Shown here: in pieces, positions 12,003 through 24,022 of the stretch
Layout: each line of letters starts with the position of its first letter
How positions within the stretch are numbered: position 1 is the stretch's first letter
Assembly (NCBI GenBank): GCA_019279435.1
Contig: JAAALK010000283.1
Coordinates: 63,966,642 to 64,030,641, forward strand
Length of the DNA: 64,000 nucleotides
From: Zizania palustris
Lineage: Eukaryota > Streptophyta > Magnoliopsida > Poales > Poaceae
Direction of reading: 5' to 3'
Program-made: the position numbers and the translations under genes
The notes under the pieces: generated by a model
The model's database searches: none
The model's input: the letters and a program-made list of their open reading frames with translations, nothing else
What the model was told of the DNA's origin: nothing

Positions 12003-15000
12003 GGGAGATAGTGGCTAATTTTGCGGAAAAGCATAATTGTAAAGCATTAAATGTGATCAATCTATTAGTACTGAAACGTAAACATGTGTATGCATTGTCA
12101 TCTTCTAACTCGAGGGGTACAGTCAGCCCCACCTCGCTCAACAGTCCTTACATGCCATGAATAACTCAACCATTCAAACAATTGTAAACTAACTGCGAGT
12201 AGTCACACAACCTGCCCTTGACCGTGGGCTCGGCTTTTCGAAAAGATTAAATTACTCTGATCAGAGATGTACCACTGTACCCACAAGGCACGCACTCATC
12301 ACCTACACCAAAGTGTAACGAGATGACCCATACCACGGGAACTCATGCCAAAACCTTCCATATTGTCCTCCTCGACTCAACAGCACCCTCTTATAGGTTT
12401 CATATGGTGTCCCGACGCGTCAGAGCCCCACCATACCCCCCCCCCTTGAGCCACATCGGTACAAGTCACCCGCAGGTTGCCCCTTGCCCCCTCCACTATG
12501 GTGCATCGAGTCGGATTGTTCCATACTTCCAGTTAGGACTTACCCATTAGACTTGTGATTGGTACGGAAATGCTTTGCAACAGATCCCGCAGACCGGTCC
12601 TTATAGTGCCCCGGGTGCGACCAACTTATAACATAGCCAACTCCAACAGAGTCCAGAGACAAGAATAACGGGGAAATTCATATAAAATAATCCATCTATT
12701 TACGACTCATTCTTTTTATCCTATAGGAGTTGTGCCGGTACATTGGGCACTAGCTAATATTTTTATAGTAGAGTGACAAGGAGTTAAGGCTCAATAAGCA
12801 TGGCTTGGGTTTGCACACAAGGACGGGGATCTAATAAATATAAGTGTAGGGCTAGATATTTGACTAATGCAATAATATCCTATGAGTTATAGCGGTAGTT
12901 ATGAAAAACTGGGCTTCAATGATGATCAACTATTTCCACAGGAGGGTTCGATGACTTGCCTTGATCCGCAAATGGTGAAGGTGGAACCTCGGGGTAAGAC
13001 TCAGATCGTCGACAGCGTAGTAGTCTTCTCGATACGGAAAAGTAAACACAACATTCAATAAACATTCCAAAAACCAATCATACATGTTTTTGTTTGGGTT
13101 AAGTAAGGGAGATAGGTTTTTAAGTTCTATGAGTTTATTATTTAAATATTAAGATTAAGTTTTAGAGAGGTTCCTGAATTTTATAACTTAATATAATTAT
13201 TTTTCCTAAGGGGGTTTTTATTTTCCCTTTTCAGAGATGAATTAAAAGGTATAAAATAGCCTTAATGTTTTTGTGGTATTAAAAATAGTGAAATTAAGTT
13301 ATTATGTCTTCTGAAGTTGTTATATAAGTGTTTAGGACATTTTCATACAGTGTGGACTTTTTATTATATGAATTAATTAAATATCCTAAAAAGGGCTTTT
13401 GCAATATTATTTAATAGAATAAAGGGGGCAAAGTGAACATGCTATTTTTATTGCATTAAAACAGTGGAATAAAGTCATTAAGTCCTTTGATTTTAATATA
13501 TAAATTATTAAAGGTTTTTCTGAATTATTTAAATGAAGTGTTAATTAAATCCTAAAGGGGACTTTTCTTTATATTTTAATAAGAATATTTTGTGCCAAAT
13601 AAATATATTGTTTTTATTGCATAAAAGTGTAGAGGATAAAAAGACAAATTTTCCAGAATTAAAATGGTGAAATTTGGAGTTAAATTGAGTAAGATATGAA
13701 TTTTTAAAGGTTTAAAGTATTTTTCTGAATTTTATTTAAATGGGAAAACAGTCTCTGGTCCACGGTGAACCGGGTTCACCGTGAAACGTTGACTGCGCTC
13801 GTGAGCCAGGCTGATCAGAACCGTTGGATCCAGATCCAATGGGCGGGCGCGATGCGGAGACTTTAAATTGAAACCGACGGCTCAGATGAGCCCGTACCGG
13901 TTCGATTAGGATCGAGGGCTCAGATTAAATCCAGTGGGGATTTAATCTGCGCCCTCCGTTCAAGATCGAACGGTCCAGACACCGTCCGGCACGGCACGCG
14001 CGGTAAGGGGCCAGGTACCCTTCTTCTCCGGCTCTGGCGGCGCACGGGTGGGAGCGTGGCGACGACGGCGAGGGCCCTATGCCCTAGTTTTTGGCAAAAA
14101 TGGGAAGAGGAGGGGGAGGGGGTCGCTACCGTACCGGAATTGACGGAGAAGGATGACTGGTGGTGGCCGGCGACGAGAGGTGGCGATGAAGACCTTCGGG
14201 TCGATGGTGGCGACGGCGATCCGGTTAGGGGGAACCTGGACGGAGGCAAGGCCGAGGGGGCGGTGGCGATGGCGGTCCCGGCGGCATCGACGACGAGGGT
14301 GGAGGTGGCCCGAGGCGCCGGCGAAGGCTCGCCGGAGTTAAAATAGAGAGGAAAAGGGGTTCGGCGTCGTTTTCGCGTCGGATGAGGATGGCTTGGGCTG
14401 AGACTGGGATGGTTGGTGGCGGTGAGGTCACAGGGTTTAAATAGGGTCTTCGCCGGCATCGGAAGGGAAATAACCCAAGGGTTTCCAAAAATGCACCATC
14501 GAACTTCCATGCGATCGGATTAGCTTCCATTTGGGCGAAAACGCGTCGGTAAAGCATGGAAGGCGATCGTCGGGGCATGGCAAGTCTCGGCGGGGCTCAA
14601 TTTTGGCAGTCAGTGGCCGGCGGCGGCGAGTATGGCAGGGGGGCGCCGGTATGGAAGGGGATCCCCCTTCCTTTGGAGAAGAAGGATATGACAGGTGGGC
14701 TCCACCTGTCATAGTCTGAGAGTGAGGGGGCGGGCTGGCTAGCGGGCCCGGGTGGTCAGCGGCGGGAGAGGGGGACGCGGGAGACTGCCAGGTGGGATCG
14801 AACGGGCGTGGCGCGCGGGAGTGAGAGGGCGAGTGGCGCTGACAAGAGGGCCCGGCGTGGCAGCGGTAGAGAGGTGCACTCGTGAGGATGGCGGGTGGAG
14901 CCGGCCAGGCACGAGCGGGCGAAGAGCGAAGGAGAGCGTGCTGACAGGTGGGTCCCGCCTGTCGGTGGGTGCGGCCTTGGACTCGGCCGGGCCGAGGAGA

Positions 15001-15296
15001 AAAGAGGGAGGCGGCCCACTATTATTTTAAATCCTTTTTCGATTTAATTATTTCCAGAAATTCATATATTTACTTAAGGCTTGAAGCTCTCTTGGAAAAA
15101 TTTTGTAAAAAATCTCAAAAATATTTCTTGGCTCCTCGACTATACCATAAATTTTTCAGCTATAGATTTGAAATATTTCTCCCTGATTCGCTTTAATTGA
15201 GTTCTTTTAGCCTTTACTTTAATTAAATAAATCACTTTATTCCAGAAAATTTATTTTCCTCATTTTTATTTTATTTTTAATTCTGGGGCTGTTACA
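12003..15296 (-). repeat. 3' LTR of the gag-only element, outer end truncated
   Basis: Matches 18103-20962 closely; differences I noticed include a homopolymer C run near 12440 (longer here) and scattered substitutions. The inner boundary GGGGCTGTTACA at 15285-15296 gives the LTR start TGTAACAGCCCC on the minus strand. The first 333 bp of the plus-strand copy (equivalent to 17770-18102) are missing at 12003. GC-rich open frames at 13920-15030 recur in both LTRs, have no domain and are not called genes. Confidence 0.85.
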
Positions 15297-15369
15297 ATCC
15301 TATCCCCCTTACAAAGAATCTCGTCATCGAGATTCGAAGCGAACCTCGGGGAAACTAGGGGACGGGGTT

Positions 15370-16611
15370 CTACGGGTGCTCCGGATTAGGAGGAGTTACA
15401 TCAGAAGTAGGTAAAGTGATCTCCGGGACTGGGTGGGTTGAGACCAAATTGGGAGTGTCTTTGGTCGTACCTTGGTTTCCTTGAGCGAAGATGTGATGAA
15501 CTTGGGTACGTCCCATCGGGTTTGGTACAGAAGATGAGGCCTGCTTGGGGTAGGGGCACATGTTGGAGAAGTGGCCTTCTTGGCGACAGTTGAAGCATAT
15601 AATTGGATTGCCATGCCTGTCCCTCTTGTATCCGGCAGCTTGCACGGGAGCTCTTCCGGCGGGCGGTGCTTGGGGTGGGATGCCTGAGCTTGGCCCACTA
15701 AGGTTGATCTGTGGCTCGGCATGAGTTGGGGCTTGAGGCGTGATCACTGGTCGTGGCTTCTGCACCATCACTTGCTGCTGGCGGTAGGCGATCATCCTTC
15801 GTTTCTTTAGGTCCACCTTATTTTGTTCGGTTTCCTGAATGATGGCTTTGTTCACCAATTTTTGAAAATTGGTGAAGTCCCAGGAGACCAACTGAAGGGA
15901 GAGCTCGTCCTTCAGTCCCCGAAGAAACTTAGCTTGGCGGGCGGCATCCGTGCGCACTTCTTCCGGTGCATAACGGGCCAACCGGTTGAATTCGTGCAGG
16001 TATTCTGTGACGGTCCTGTTCCCTTGATGCAGGTCCCGGAATTCCTGCTGCTTCTGGGCTACCACGCCATCTGGAATGTGGGCGGCCCGAAAAGTAGTGG
16101 TGAACTCAGCCCATGAAATTTCCTGGTCCTCAGGCTGATTCTCTCGGAAATTGTCCCACCACTCCACGGCGGGTCCTTGGAGCTGGTGAGCGGCAAATGC
16201 CACACGCTCCTGCTCAGAACAGGGCAGAAGGTCTAGCTTCTTGCCGATTGTCCTCGGCCAGTCTCCTGCCTCCATTGGATTGGTGGTGCTGGAGAATGTT
16301 GGGGGCCGGACACGCAGAAACTCTGAGAGTTGAGAGACTGGTGCCGGGGCATGGATGGCGGGGCGGAGAGGAGGCTCGGGCTGATGTTGATGGAGACGAA
16401 ACAGCTGTGCCTGTTGCTCTTGCATCTGGTTTTGTTGCTATTGCATCTGAGCAAGCAAAGAGGCAATCAGTTGATTTTGGTTTGCCATCACCTCCACTAT
16501 TGTGGGGTGATTGGCAACGGGGGCCTGCTGTTGGCCAGTTGCTCCCCACTGAGGCAAGTTGCCCAAGGTGTTTCCATCGCGCGGGGCTTCAGAGCCTTGG
16601 TCGTTGGTCAT
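15370..16611 (-). pseudogene. Gypsy gag with CCHC zinc knuckle, one internal stop
   Basis: Retroelement capsid/nucleocapsid protein. The frame starts at the ATG at 16611 (MTNDQGSEAPRDG), has a Gln-rich N-terminal section, an in-frame TAG at 16440-16438 (codon 58), then resumes. The Retrotrans_gag core is clear (AVEWWDNF near 15980-16170, TVTEYLHEFNRLARYAPEEV after it), followed by a Pro/Gln-rich linker and one CCHC knuckle, CFNCRQEGHFSNMC, at about 15595-15555. The frame ends at 15370 with no protease, 57 bp before the polypurine tract. With the TAG the protein might still start at a Met at 16425, giving 351 aa that keep capsid core and knuckle. Confidence 0.85.
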
Positions 16612-17205
16612 CCTAAAGTTGAAGGGTTCAGAAAGAAGGTGCCAAAATTTAAGGGAACCTGATATTGATTTTATTGCTCAAAATGAATATTAGACCTATA
16701 TGCTTACATCTTTTATTCTCTTAGTACATTTTACACTCATGCCTTATATTTTGACATGAGTGACACTACACTTCAAGCAACAAAAAGAAAACAATCAACC
16801 GTAAAACTACATCTAGGGCAGCTCGGGGGACGACTCGATCATGGGCTCGATGGAGGTGGTCGGTGCAGGGGTGGTGGAGCTGGAGGGTCCGGCGGGAGGT
16901 GCACTGCGGGAAATCCTCTTGGGTTTCACGGTGGGAAACCAAAGCGTTTTCCGCTTGCGGGGCGGAAGAGGGGCGACCTCCTTGAGATCTTTCTTTAGTT
17001 CCTTAAGCTGATGGCGGAGCTATGCGGTGACGATGGCGCCCTGGCGTAGAAGCTCGTTCTGACGCCTCAACTCCTCCACCTCGATGCTCAGATGATGGTT
17101 CTGTTGAACCTGGCAACGAAGGTCAGTGTTCTCGTGGTTCAGGTTCTCCGACGAGTGGCGGTAGTAGTCGATGGTGTCGTGCTGGCTATCTGCGTCGAGG
17201 ACGGC

Positions 17206-17616
17206 CTACGTGTGAAGATTGTCCATGGCCTCCAGAAGTATCATGGTGCGGGCGATGGCAGAGTTGTTCTGAGTGAGGGAGTTGATGTACATGCTGCGGT
17301 GACTCCCCGGTGTGCGCATAGGCATGAAGCGGTAGACGGTGTCGTGGAGCTGGCGGTCGTACACCAATCGAAGCTCGGCGAGGGCCTGAAGAGCGGCGCG
17401 CTGACTGGCCACCACGAAGGAAGGTCCTCCGACTCCATGGGTGTAGAAGGGAGGCTGCGTGGGGGAGGGGCAGATGACAACCGTGACCTCGCAGTAGCTC
17501 TCGCTCGCATCGGAAAAGATCCCGTGGAACGCGGGCTCATGGGAGAATCCCAAGAAGTCGACGAGCACGCGAAGCACGCGGATGAATCCGGCCTCGTCAC
17601 GAAGAGTCCCGCTCAT
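17206..17616 (-). CDS. Extra ORF between PBS and gag, unknown protein (136 aa)
   Basis: Not recognised. The frame begins at the ATG at 17616, about 140 nt downstream of the PBS, and reads MSGTLRDEAGFIRVLRVL onward; it contains an aromatic-rich middle (PPFYTHGVGGPSF) and an Ala/Leu-rich helical segment before a stop at 17206. Downstream to about 16850 the sequence stays GC-rich and could encode more in a shifted frame, so the original ORF may have been longer. Its position upstream of gag resembles the extra first ORF of some Tat/Ogre Gypsy elements, but I see no domain that proves this. Confidence 0.4.
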   Translation of the reverse strand: MSGTLRDEAGFIRVLRVLVDFLGFSHEPAFHGIFSDASESYCEVTVVICPSPTQPPFYTHGVGGPSFVVASQRAALQALAELRLVYDRQLHDTVYRFMPMRTPGSHRSMYINSLTQNNSAIARTMILLEAMDNLHT

Positions 17617-17753
17617 GGTACGGACCGGTATCTACAAAAGAGAGAAAATTTTTGTGAAAATCTCGGAATATAAGAGGATAAGTAATTTTGTCAGAAAAAT
17701 AGGGTCAATATAAGTCCTAGGGTCAGGTCTGTTTGGCTTCCTACAGTCAAGTC

Positions 17754-17766
17754 GGCTCTGATACCA
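17754..17766 (-). other. Primer-binding site, initiator tRNA-Met type
   Basis: Minus-strand TGGTATCAGAGCC begins four nt inside the 5' LTR boundary (…GGGCGCGACA ends at 17770). This is the standard tRNA-Met(i) PBS of plant LTR elements and sets the element's polarity. Confidence 0.9.
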
Positions 17767-17769
17767 TCT

Positions 17770-20700
17770 TGTCGCGCCCTAATTTAATAAATCAGGACAT
17801 TTATTGAAATTCCATAGAAAATCAATAAACCAAGACGTTCATCATGCGACCACGTACAAATACGAGCAATCATTCACGGTTCGTAGACCGTATTAATACA
17901 AAAGTGAATAAAGGTGAAGAGAAACTAATAAAATAAAGGGTCCTAGATGAACGCCTCCTTCCAGTCTCGCCTTGACTGGGTCGCTACTCCAGACCTTCAT
18001 CCTCCTCGTAGTAGACGGGCTCTGGTGGTGTAAGTCAACGGGGGTGAGTACAAACGTACTCAGCAAGCCACCGAATGCAAATATAATGCAGAGTAATAAT
18101 AAGGGAGATAGTGGCTAATTTTGTGGAAAAGCATAATTGTAAAGCATTAAATGTGATCAATCTATTAGTACTGAAACGTAAACATGTGTATGCATCGTCA
18201 TCTTCTAACTCGAGGGGTACAGTCATCCCCACCTCGCTCAACAGTCCTTACATGCCATAAATAACTCAACCATTCAAACAATTGTAAACTAACTGCGAGT
18301 AGTCACACAACCCGCCCTTGACCGTGGGCTCAGCTTTTCGAAAAGATTAAATTACTCTGATCAGAGATGTACCACTGTACCCACAAGGCACGCACTCATC
18401 ACCTACACCAAAGTGTAACGAGATGACCCATACCATGAGAACTCGTGCCAAAACCTTCCATATGGTCCTCCTCGACTCAACAACACCCTCTTATAGGTTT
18501 CATATGGTGTCCCGACGCGTCGGAGCCCCACCATACCCCCCTTGAGCCACATCGGTACAAGTCACCCGCAGGTTGCCCCTTGCCCCCTCCACTATGGTGC
18601 ATCGAGTCGGATTGTTCCATACTTCCAGTTAGGACTTACCCATTAGACTTGTGGGTGGTACGGAAATGCTTTGCAACAGATCCTGCAGACCGGTCCTTAT
18701 AGTGCCCCGGGTGCAACCAACTTATAACATAGCCAACTCCAACAGAGTCCAGAGGCAAGAATAACGGGGAAATTCATATAAAATAATCCATCTATTTACG
18801 ACTCATTCTTTTTATCCTAAAGCAGTTGTGCCGTTACATTGGGCACTAGCTAATATTTTTATAGTAGAGTGACAAGGAGTTAAGGCTCAATAAGCATGGC
18901 TTGGGTTTGCACACAAGGACGGGGATCTAATAAATATAAGTGTAGGGATAGATATTTGACTAATGCAATAATATCCTATGAGTTATAGCGGTAGTTATGA
19001 AAAACTGGGCTTCAATGATGATCAACTATTTCCACAGGAGGGTTCGATGACTTGCCTTGATCCGCAAATGGTGAAGGTGGAACCTCGGGGTAAGACTCCG
19101 GATCGTCGACAGCGTAGTAGTCTTCTCGATACGGAAAAGTAAACACAACATTCAATAAACATTCCAAAAACCAATCATACATGTTTTTGTTTGGGTTAAG
19201 TAAGGAGATAGGTTTTTAAGTTCTATGAGTTTATTATTTAAATATTAAGATTAAGTTTTAGAGAGGTTCCTGAATTTTATAACTTAATATAATTATTTTT
19301 CCTAAGGGGGTTTTTATTTTCCCTTTTCAGAGATGAATTAAAAGGTATAAAATAGCCTTAATGTTTTTGTGGTATTAAAAATAGTGAAATTAAGTTATTA
19401 TGTCTTCTGAAGTTGTTATATAAGTGTTTAGGACATTTTCATACAGTGTGGACTTTTTATTATATGAATTAATTAAATATCCTAAAAAGGGCTTTTGCAA
19501 TATTATTTAATAGAATAAAGGGGGCAAAGTGAACATGCTATTTTTATTGCATTAAAACAGTGGAATAAAGTCATTAAGTCCTCTGATTTTAATATATAAA
19601 TTATTAAAGGTTTTTCTGAATTATTTAAATGAAGTGTTAATTAAATCCTAAAGGGGACTTTTCTTTATATTTTAATAAGAATATTTTGTGCCAAATAAAT
19701 ATATTGTTTTTATTGCATAAAAGTGTAGAGGATAAAAAGACAAATTTTCCAGAATTAAAATGGTGAAATTTGGAGTTAAATTGAGTAAGATATGAATTTT
19801 TAAAGGTTTAAAGTATTTTTCTGAATTTTATTTAAATGGGAAAACAGTCTCTGGTCTACGGTGAACCGGGTTCACCGTGAACCGTTGACTGCGCTCGTGA
19901 GCCGGGCCGATCAGAACCGTTGGATCCAGATCCAACGGGAGTGCGCGATGCGGAGACTTTAAATTGAAACCGACGGCTCAGATGAGCCCGTACCGGTTCG
20001 ATTAGGATCGAGGGCTCAGATTAAATCCGGTGGGGATTTAATCTGCGCCCTCCGTTCAAGATCGAACGGTCCAGACGCCGTCCGGCACGGCACACGCGGT
20101 AAGGGGCCGGGTACCCTTCTTCTTCGGCTCTGGCGGCGCACGGGTGGGAGCGTGGCGACGACGGCGAGGGCCCTATGCCCTAGTTTTCGGCAAAAATGGG
20201 AAGAGGAGTGGGGGGGGTCGCTACCGTACTGGAATTGGCGGAGAAGGATGACCGGTGGTGGCCCACGATGAGAGGTGGCGATGAAGACCTTCGGGTCGAT
20301 GGTGGCGACGTCGATCCGGTGGGGGAGAACCTAGACGGAGGCGAGGCCGAGGGGGCGGTGGCGATGGCGGGTCCCGGCGGGCGGCGGCGTCGACGATGAG
20401 GGTGGAGGTGGCCCGAGGCGCCGGCGAAGGCTCGCTGGAGTTAAAACAGAGAGGAAAAGGGGTTCGGCGTCGTTTTCCGCATCGGATGAGGATGGCTTGG
20501 GCTGAGACCGGGATGGTTGGTGGCGGTGAGGTCACAGGGTTTAAATAGGGGCTTTGCCGGCGTCGGAAGGGAAATAACCCAAGGGTTTCCAAAAATGCGC
20601 CGGCGAACTTCCATGTGATCGGATTAGCTTCCATTTGGGTGAAAACGCGTCGGTAAAGCATGGAAGGCGATCGTCGGGGCATGGCAAGTCCTCGGCGGGG

Positions 20701-20962
20701 CTCAATTTTGGCAGTCAGTGGTCGGCGGCGGCGAGTATGGCAGGGGGGCGCCGGTAATGGAAGGGGATCCCCCTTCCTTCAGAGAAGAAGGATATGGACA
20801 GGTGGCTCCACCTGTCATAGTCCGAGAGTGAGGGGGGGCGGGCTGGCTAGCGGGCCCGGGTGGTCAGCGGCGGGAGAGAGGGATGCGGGAGACTGCCAGG
20901 TGGGACCGAACGTGCGTGGCGCGCGGGAGTGAGAGGGCGAGCGGTGCTGACAAGGGGGCCCG
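17770..20962 (-). repeat. 5' LTR of the gag-only element, cut by the assembly gap
   Basis: Begins on the plus strand with TGTCGCGCCC at 17770 and is near-identical to 12003-15296 from 18103 on. The last ~430 bp (equivalent to about 14860-15296) are not seen because Ns start at 20963. The inferred full LTR is about 3.6 kb. Confidence 0.85.
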
Positions 20963-21962
20963 NNNNNNNNNNNNNNNNNNNNNNNNNNNNNNNNNNNNNN
21001 NNNNNNNNNNNNNNNNNNNNNNNNNNNNNNNNNNNNNNNNNNNNNNNNNNNNNNNNNNNNNNNNNNNNNNNNNNNNNNNNNNNNNNNNNNNNNNNNNNNN
21101 NNNNNNNNNNNNNNNNNNNNNNNNNNNNNNNNNNNNNNNNNNNNNNNNNNNNNNNNNNNNNNNNNNNNNNNNNNNNNNNNNNNNNNNNNNNNNNNNNNNN
21201 NNNNNNNNNNNNNNNNNNNNNNNNNNNNNNNNNNNNNNNNNNNNNNNNNNNNNNNNNNNNNNNNNNNNNNNNNNNNNNNNNNNNNNNNNNNNNNNNNNNN
21301 NNNNNNNNNNNNNNNNNNNNNNNNNNNNNNNNNNNNNNNNNNNNNNNNNNNNNNNNNNNNNNNNNNNNNNNNNNNNNNNNNNNNNNNNNNNNNNNNNNNN
21401 NNNNNNNNNNNNNNNNNNNNNNNNNNNNNNNNNNNNNNNNNNNNNNNNNNNNNNNNNNNNNNNNNNNNNNNNNNNNNNNNNNNNNNNNNNNNNNNNNNNN
21501 NNNNNNNNNNNNNNNNNNNNNNNNNNNNNNNNNNNNNNNNNNNNNNNNNNNNNNNNNNNNNNNNNNNNNNNNNNNNNNNNNNNNNNNNNNNNNNNNNNNN
21601 NNNNNNNNNNNNNNNNNNNNNNNNNNNNNNNNNNNNNNNNNNNNNNNNNNNNNNNNNNNNNNNNNNNNNNNNNNNNNNNNNNNNNNNNNNNNNNNNNNNN
21701 NNNNNNNNNNNNNNNNNNNNNNNNNNNNNNNNNNNNNNNNNNNNNNNNNNNNNNNNNNNNNNNNNNNNNNNNNNNNNNNNNNNNNNNNNNNNNNNNNNNN
21801 NNNNNNNNNNNNNNNNNNNNNNNNNNNNNNNNNNNNNNNNNNNNNNNNNNNNNNNNNNNNNNNNNNNNNNNNNNNNNNNNNNNNNNNNNNNNNNNNNNNN
21901 NNNNNNNNNNNNNNNNNNNNNNNNNNNNNNNNNNNNNNNNNNNNNNNNNNNNNNNNNNNNNN
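20963..21962. other. Assembly gap of exactly 1000 N
   Basis: All bases are N. The round length suggests a placeholder, not a measured size. The long open frames that span it are artefacts of translating N. Confidence 0.99.
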
Positions 21963-22882
21963 GCGCGCGCTCGGCTCTGCGTCAGCCGCTGCCTTCTCTC
22001 ATCGCTCCCTAGTGACACGTTCATCCTCGGTCTCAACCATGACGAACAGGTGGTGGCTAGGGTTAACGGTCAGTTCGTGGGCAATGACTCAAATATAATA
22101 ACATTAATAGCCGTGGAATATGGAGATTAATATGGAGAGTCTCTTCCCAAACACTGGACTCGGAAGCCTTCAATCCCTTGACCACCGACCATGTAGGAGA
22201 TGCTGATCGATAAATCAAGAGATAAATAATATATAAGTCGAAAGTTACCTCTTGTCAATCACCGAAACATTTACCGGAGGGAGTATGCATGCATGCATGC
22301 ATGTAATGATGCATGTGTGTATATATGTATGTGTGTGTACATGAGTACGTACGTGCGCTCATCTTCCGTGAAAATGACCTTTTTAGCCTGTTTACCAGTT
22401 TATTTATATTTTTCTGGCAAGCAATACACATACTTCGATGCACCTACCTTCTTATGGTAATAAAGTTATTAGTACTAGTTAAATACTAACTTCGGCCTTA
22501 ACGATAGAGACAGGCAGGCAGCAGATCCCCATCCCCTGCAGGTTGTTGTTACATGCCCCGGCCCAATGGATTCTACAAAATCTCTCGTTATATACTTATA
22601 TTTGCGTTCGTACTTTTTTTTATGAAACTGGGTTCTTAATTAGATTATTGCAGCAGGTTTACTGCGCTGCTGTGTTCTGTTGTGTATATTGTATGCTAGC
22701 TAGCTAGTATATATACAGTATACTGATCAATGCAAGTTGGGGTGTTAAACCAATATTATGTTCTTTACTTAAGAGAAGGTGGTACACATATATTCACTTC
22801 AATATATGTACGCGCCAACGTATCCCATGCATGGATGTATTTTATCTACTCACTGTGCCACGTTTTGTAGATCAGTACAATA
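21963..22882. other. Intergenic DNA after the gap, nothing recognised
   Basis: A short GC-rich start (21963-22080) is followed by AT-rich DNA with CATG/GCATGCATG simple repeats near 22285-22310. No coding region, RNA gene or terminal repeat that I can support. The GC-rich start does not match the LTR that enters the gap from the left. Confidence 0.5.
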
Positions 22883-23082
22883 CTCCTTATATTAACTTTT
22901 AAATGATGCAATTGACTTTTATCTCAATGTTTGACTATTCGTCTTATTCATTTATTTTGCTATAATTTATTTTACTATTGAAAGTACTCCGAGTATAACT
23001 TATATTTTTGCATATTTACAAAAAAAATGATCAAATATTGAATTAAAAGTCAAGTGCGTCATTTAAAATTTAGCGGAGGGAG
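22883..23082. mobile_element. Stowaway-type MITE
   Basis: About 200 bp, AT-rich, bounded by TA on both sides (22881-22882 and 23083-23084). The right end GCGGAGGGAG has the Stowaway/Mariner CTCCCTCCG terminus in reverse; the left end CTCCTTATATTAAC is degenerate. Subterminal inverted repeats agree over TTAAATGATGCA on the left and TGCGTCATTTAAA on the right. Confidence 0.8.
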
Positions 23083-23084
23083 TA

Positions 23085-23523
23085 CTATAGAGTGTCACAA
23101 CTCACAACAATAATGTACGTATTAATGACCACTGTAAATTAAGAATGAGTTCACCTGAGATGTCTCTCGCATTTAACAAATCCTACGCCCTTCTGTAAAC
23201 ATCTTAACTTTTAGCTACCTGCAGCAGCTAGCTCTCGCATATAAAATCACAAATTATCTCTACACCAAAACATAGGGGCAGCTAAATCCGAAACATGCAA
23301 CGGATCGGATCGATTGTAAACCAGGCTTGGAATTCGTGGCAGAAGGTTTTAATTGTACTCTCTCTATCTAGCTAGCTTGCTGGCTGTTCTTTTGACCAAA
23401 ACTGAACAATATAATGCTGGAAAAACAATTTGTGATTTGTCTGCGAAACAATTCTAGGCGCGCATCTACACTTTCAAAACTGTGAGAGTTTAATTTAGAT
23501 ATATTCAGCACAAATAAAAGCTT
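23085..23523. other. Intergenic DNA, nothing recognised
   Basis: AT-rich sequence with no open frame, RNA gene or repeat that I can support. Confidence 0.5.
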
Positions 23524-23953
23524 CACTACGGGACTGTCCACGTTTGCCGAGTGCCTAGGGCACTCGGCGAAGCCTCTTTTCCACTCGGCAAAGGCTTCGC
23601 CGAGTGCCACACTCGGCGAACCCCTCTCGGCGATAGATGTGTCGGCGACGTGAGGGTTCGCCGAGTGCAATTTATCGGACACTCGGCGAAGTCTTTGCCG
23701 AGTGCAATATAGACTTCGCCGAGTGCCACGTATAGCACTCGGCGAAGTCCACGGTTGACGGCCGGGGTGGCCGTTAACGGGCTTCGCCGAGTGCCCCACG
23801 TGGCACTCGGCGAAGGGGGTGTGCCGAGTGCCACGGGGGGCACTCGGCGAAGGGGGCTCGGGGGGGGGGGGCGAACGTGTCTTTGCCGAGTGCTCGATGG
23901 AATGCACTCGGCAAAGAGTTGCACACTCGGCAAACGTGCGTTTTCCGGTAGTG
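23524..23953 (-). mobile_element. Miniature CACTA element, deletion derivative of CACTA-2 type
   Basis: 430 bp from CACTACGGGACTGTCC to GTTTTCCGGTAGTG. It consists of little else than TTTGCCGAGTGC / GCACTCGGCAAA subterminal repeats around a short GC-rich core. Its left end matches the reverse complement of CACTA-2's right end, and its right end matches CACTA-2's left end, so it lies in the opposite orientation. The flanking triplets (CTT before, TCT after) do not match exactly, so the duplication is unconvincing. It carries no transposase and would depend on an autonomous partner. Confidence 0.85.
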
Positions 23954-23973
23954 TCTTCAGTCTTAGCAACAAC

Positions 23974-23976
<3 letters not shown>

Positions 23977-24020
<44 letters not shown>
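23977..24020. repeat. (AT)22 microsatellite
   Basis: 44 bp of uninterrupted AT, 23 bp beyond the miniature CACTA element. Confidence 0.95.

Positions 24021-24022
<2 letters not shown>

Larger units (their letters stand above)
12003..20962 (-). mobile_element. Gag-only Gypsy-type LTR retrotransposon with very long LTRs
   Basis: Two copies of a repeat longer than 2.8 kb (12003-15296 and 17770-20962) flank about 2.5 kb of internal DNA. Minus-strand polarity is fixed by a PBS matching initiator tRNA-Met (TGGTATCAGAGCC, 17766-17754), a purine tract at 15313-15297, and a minus-strand gag. No protease, reverse transcriptase, RNase H or integrase lies between gag and the purine tract, so the element is non-autonomous, like large retrotransposon derivatives. 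The left LTR lacks about 333 bp of its outer end relative to the right one. The outer end of the right LTR falls in the assembly gap, so no target-site duplication can be tested. Confidence 0.85.

Noticed and set aside
13920..15030. Overlapping GC-rich frames inside the long LTR
   Set aside because: They recur in both LTR copies with indels that break them and have no recognisable domain.
20860..22130. Three open frames of about 400 codons
   Set aside because: They are translations of the 1000-N gap.
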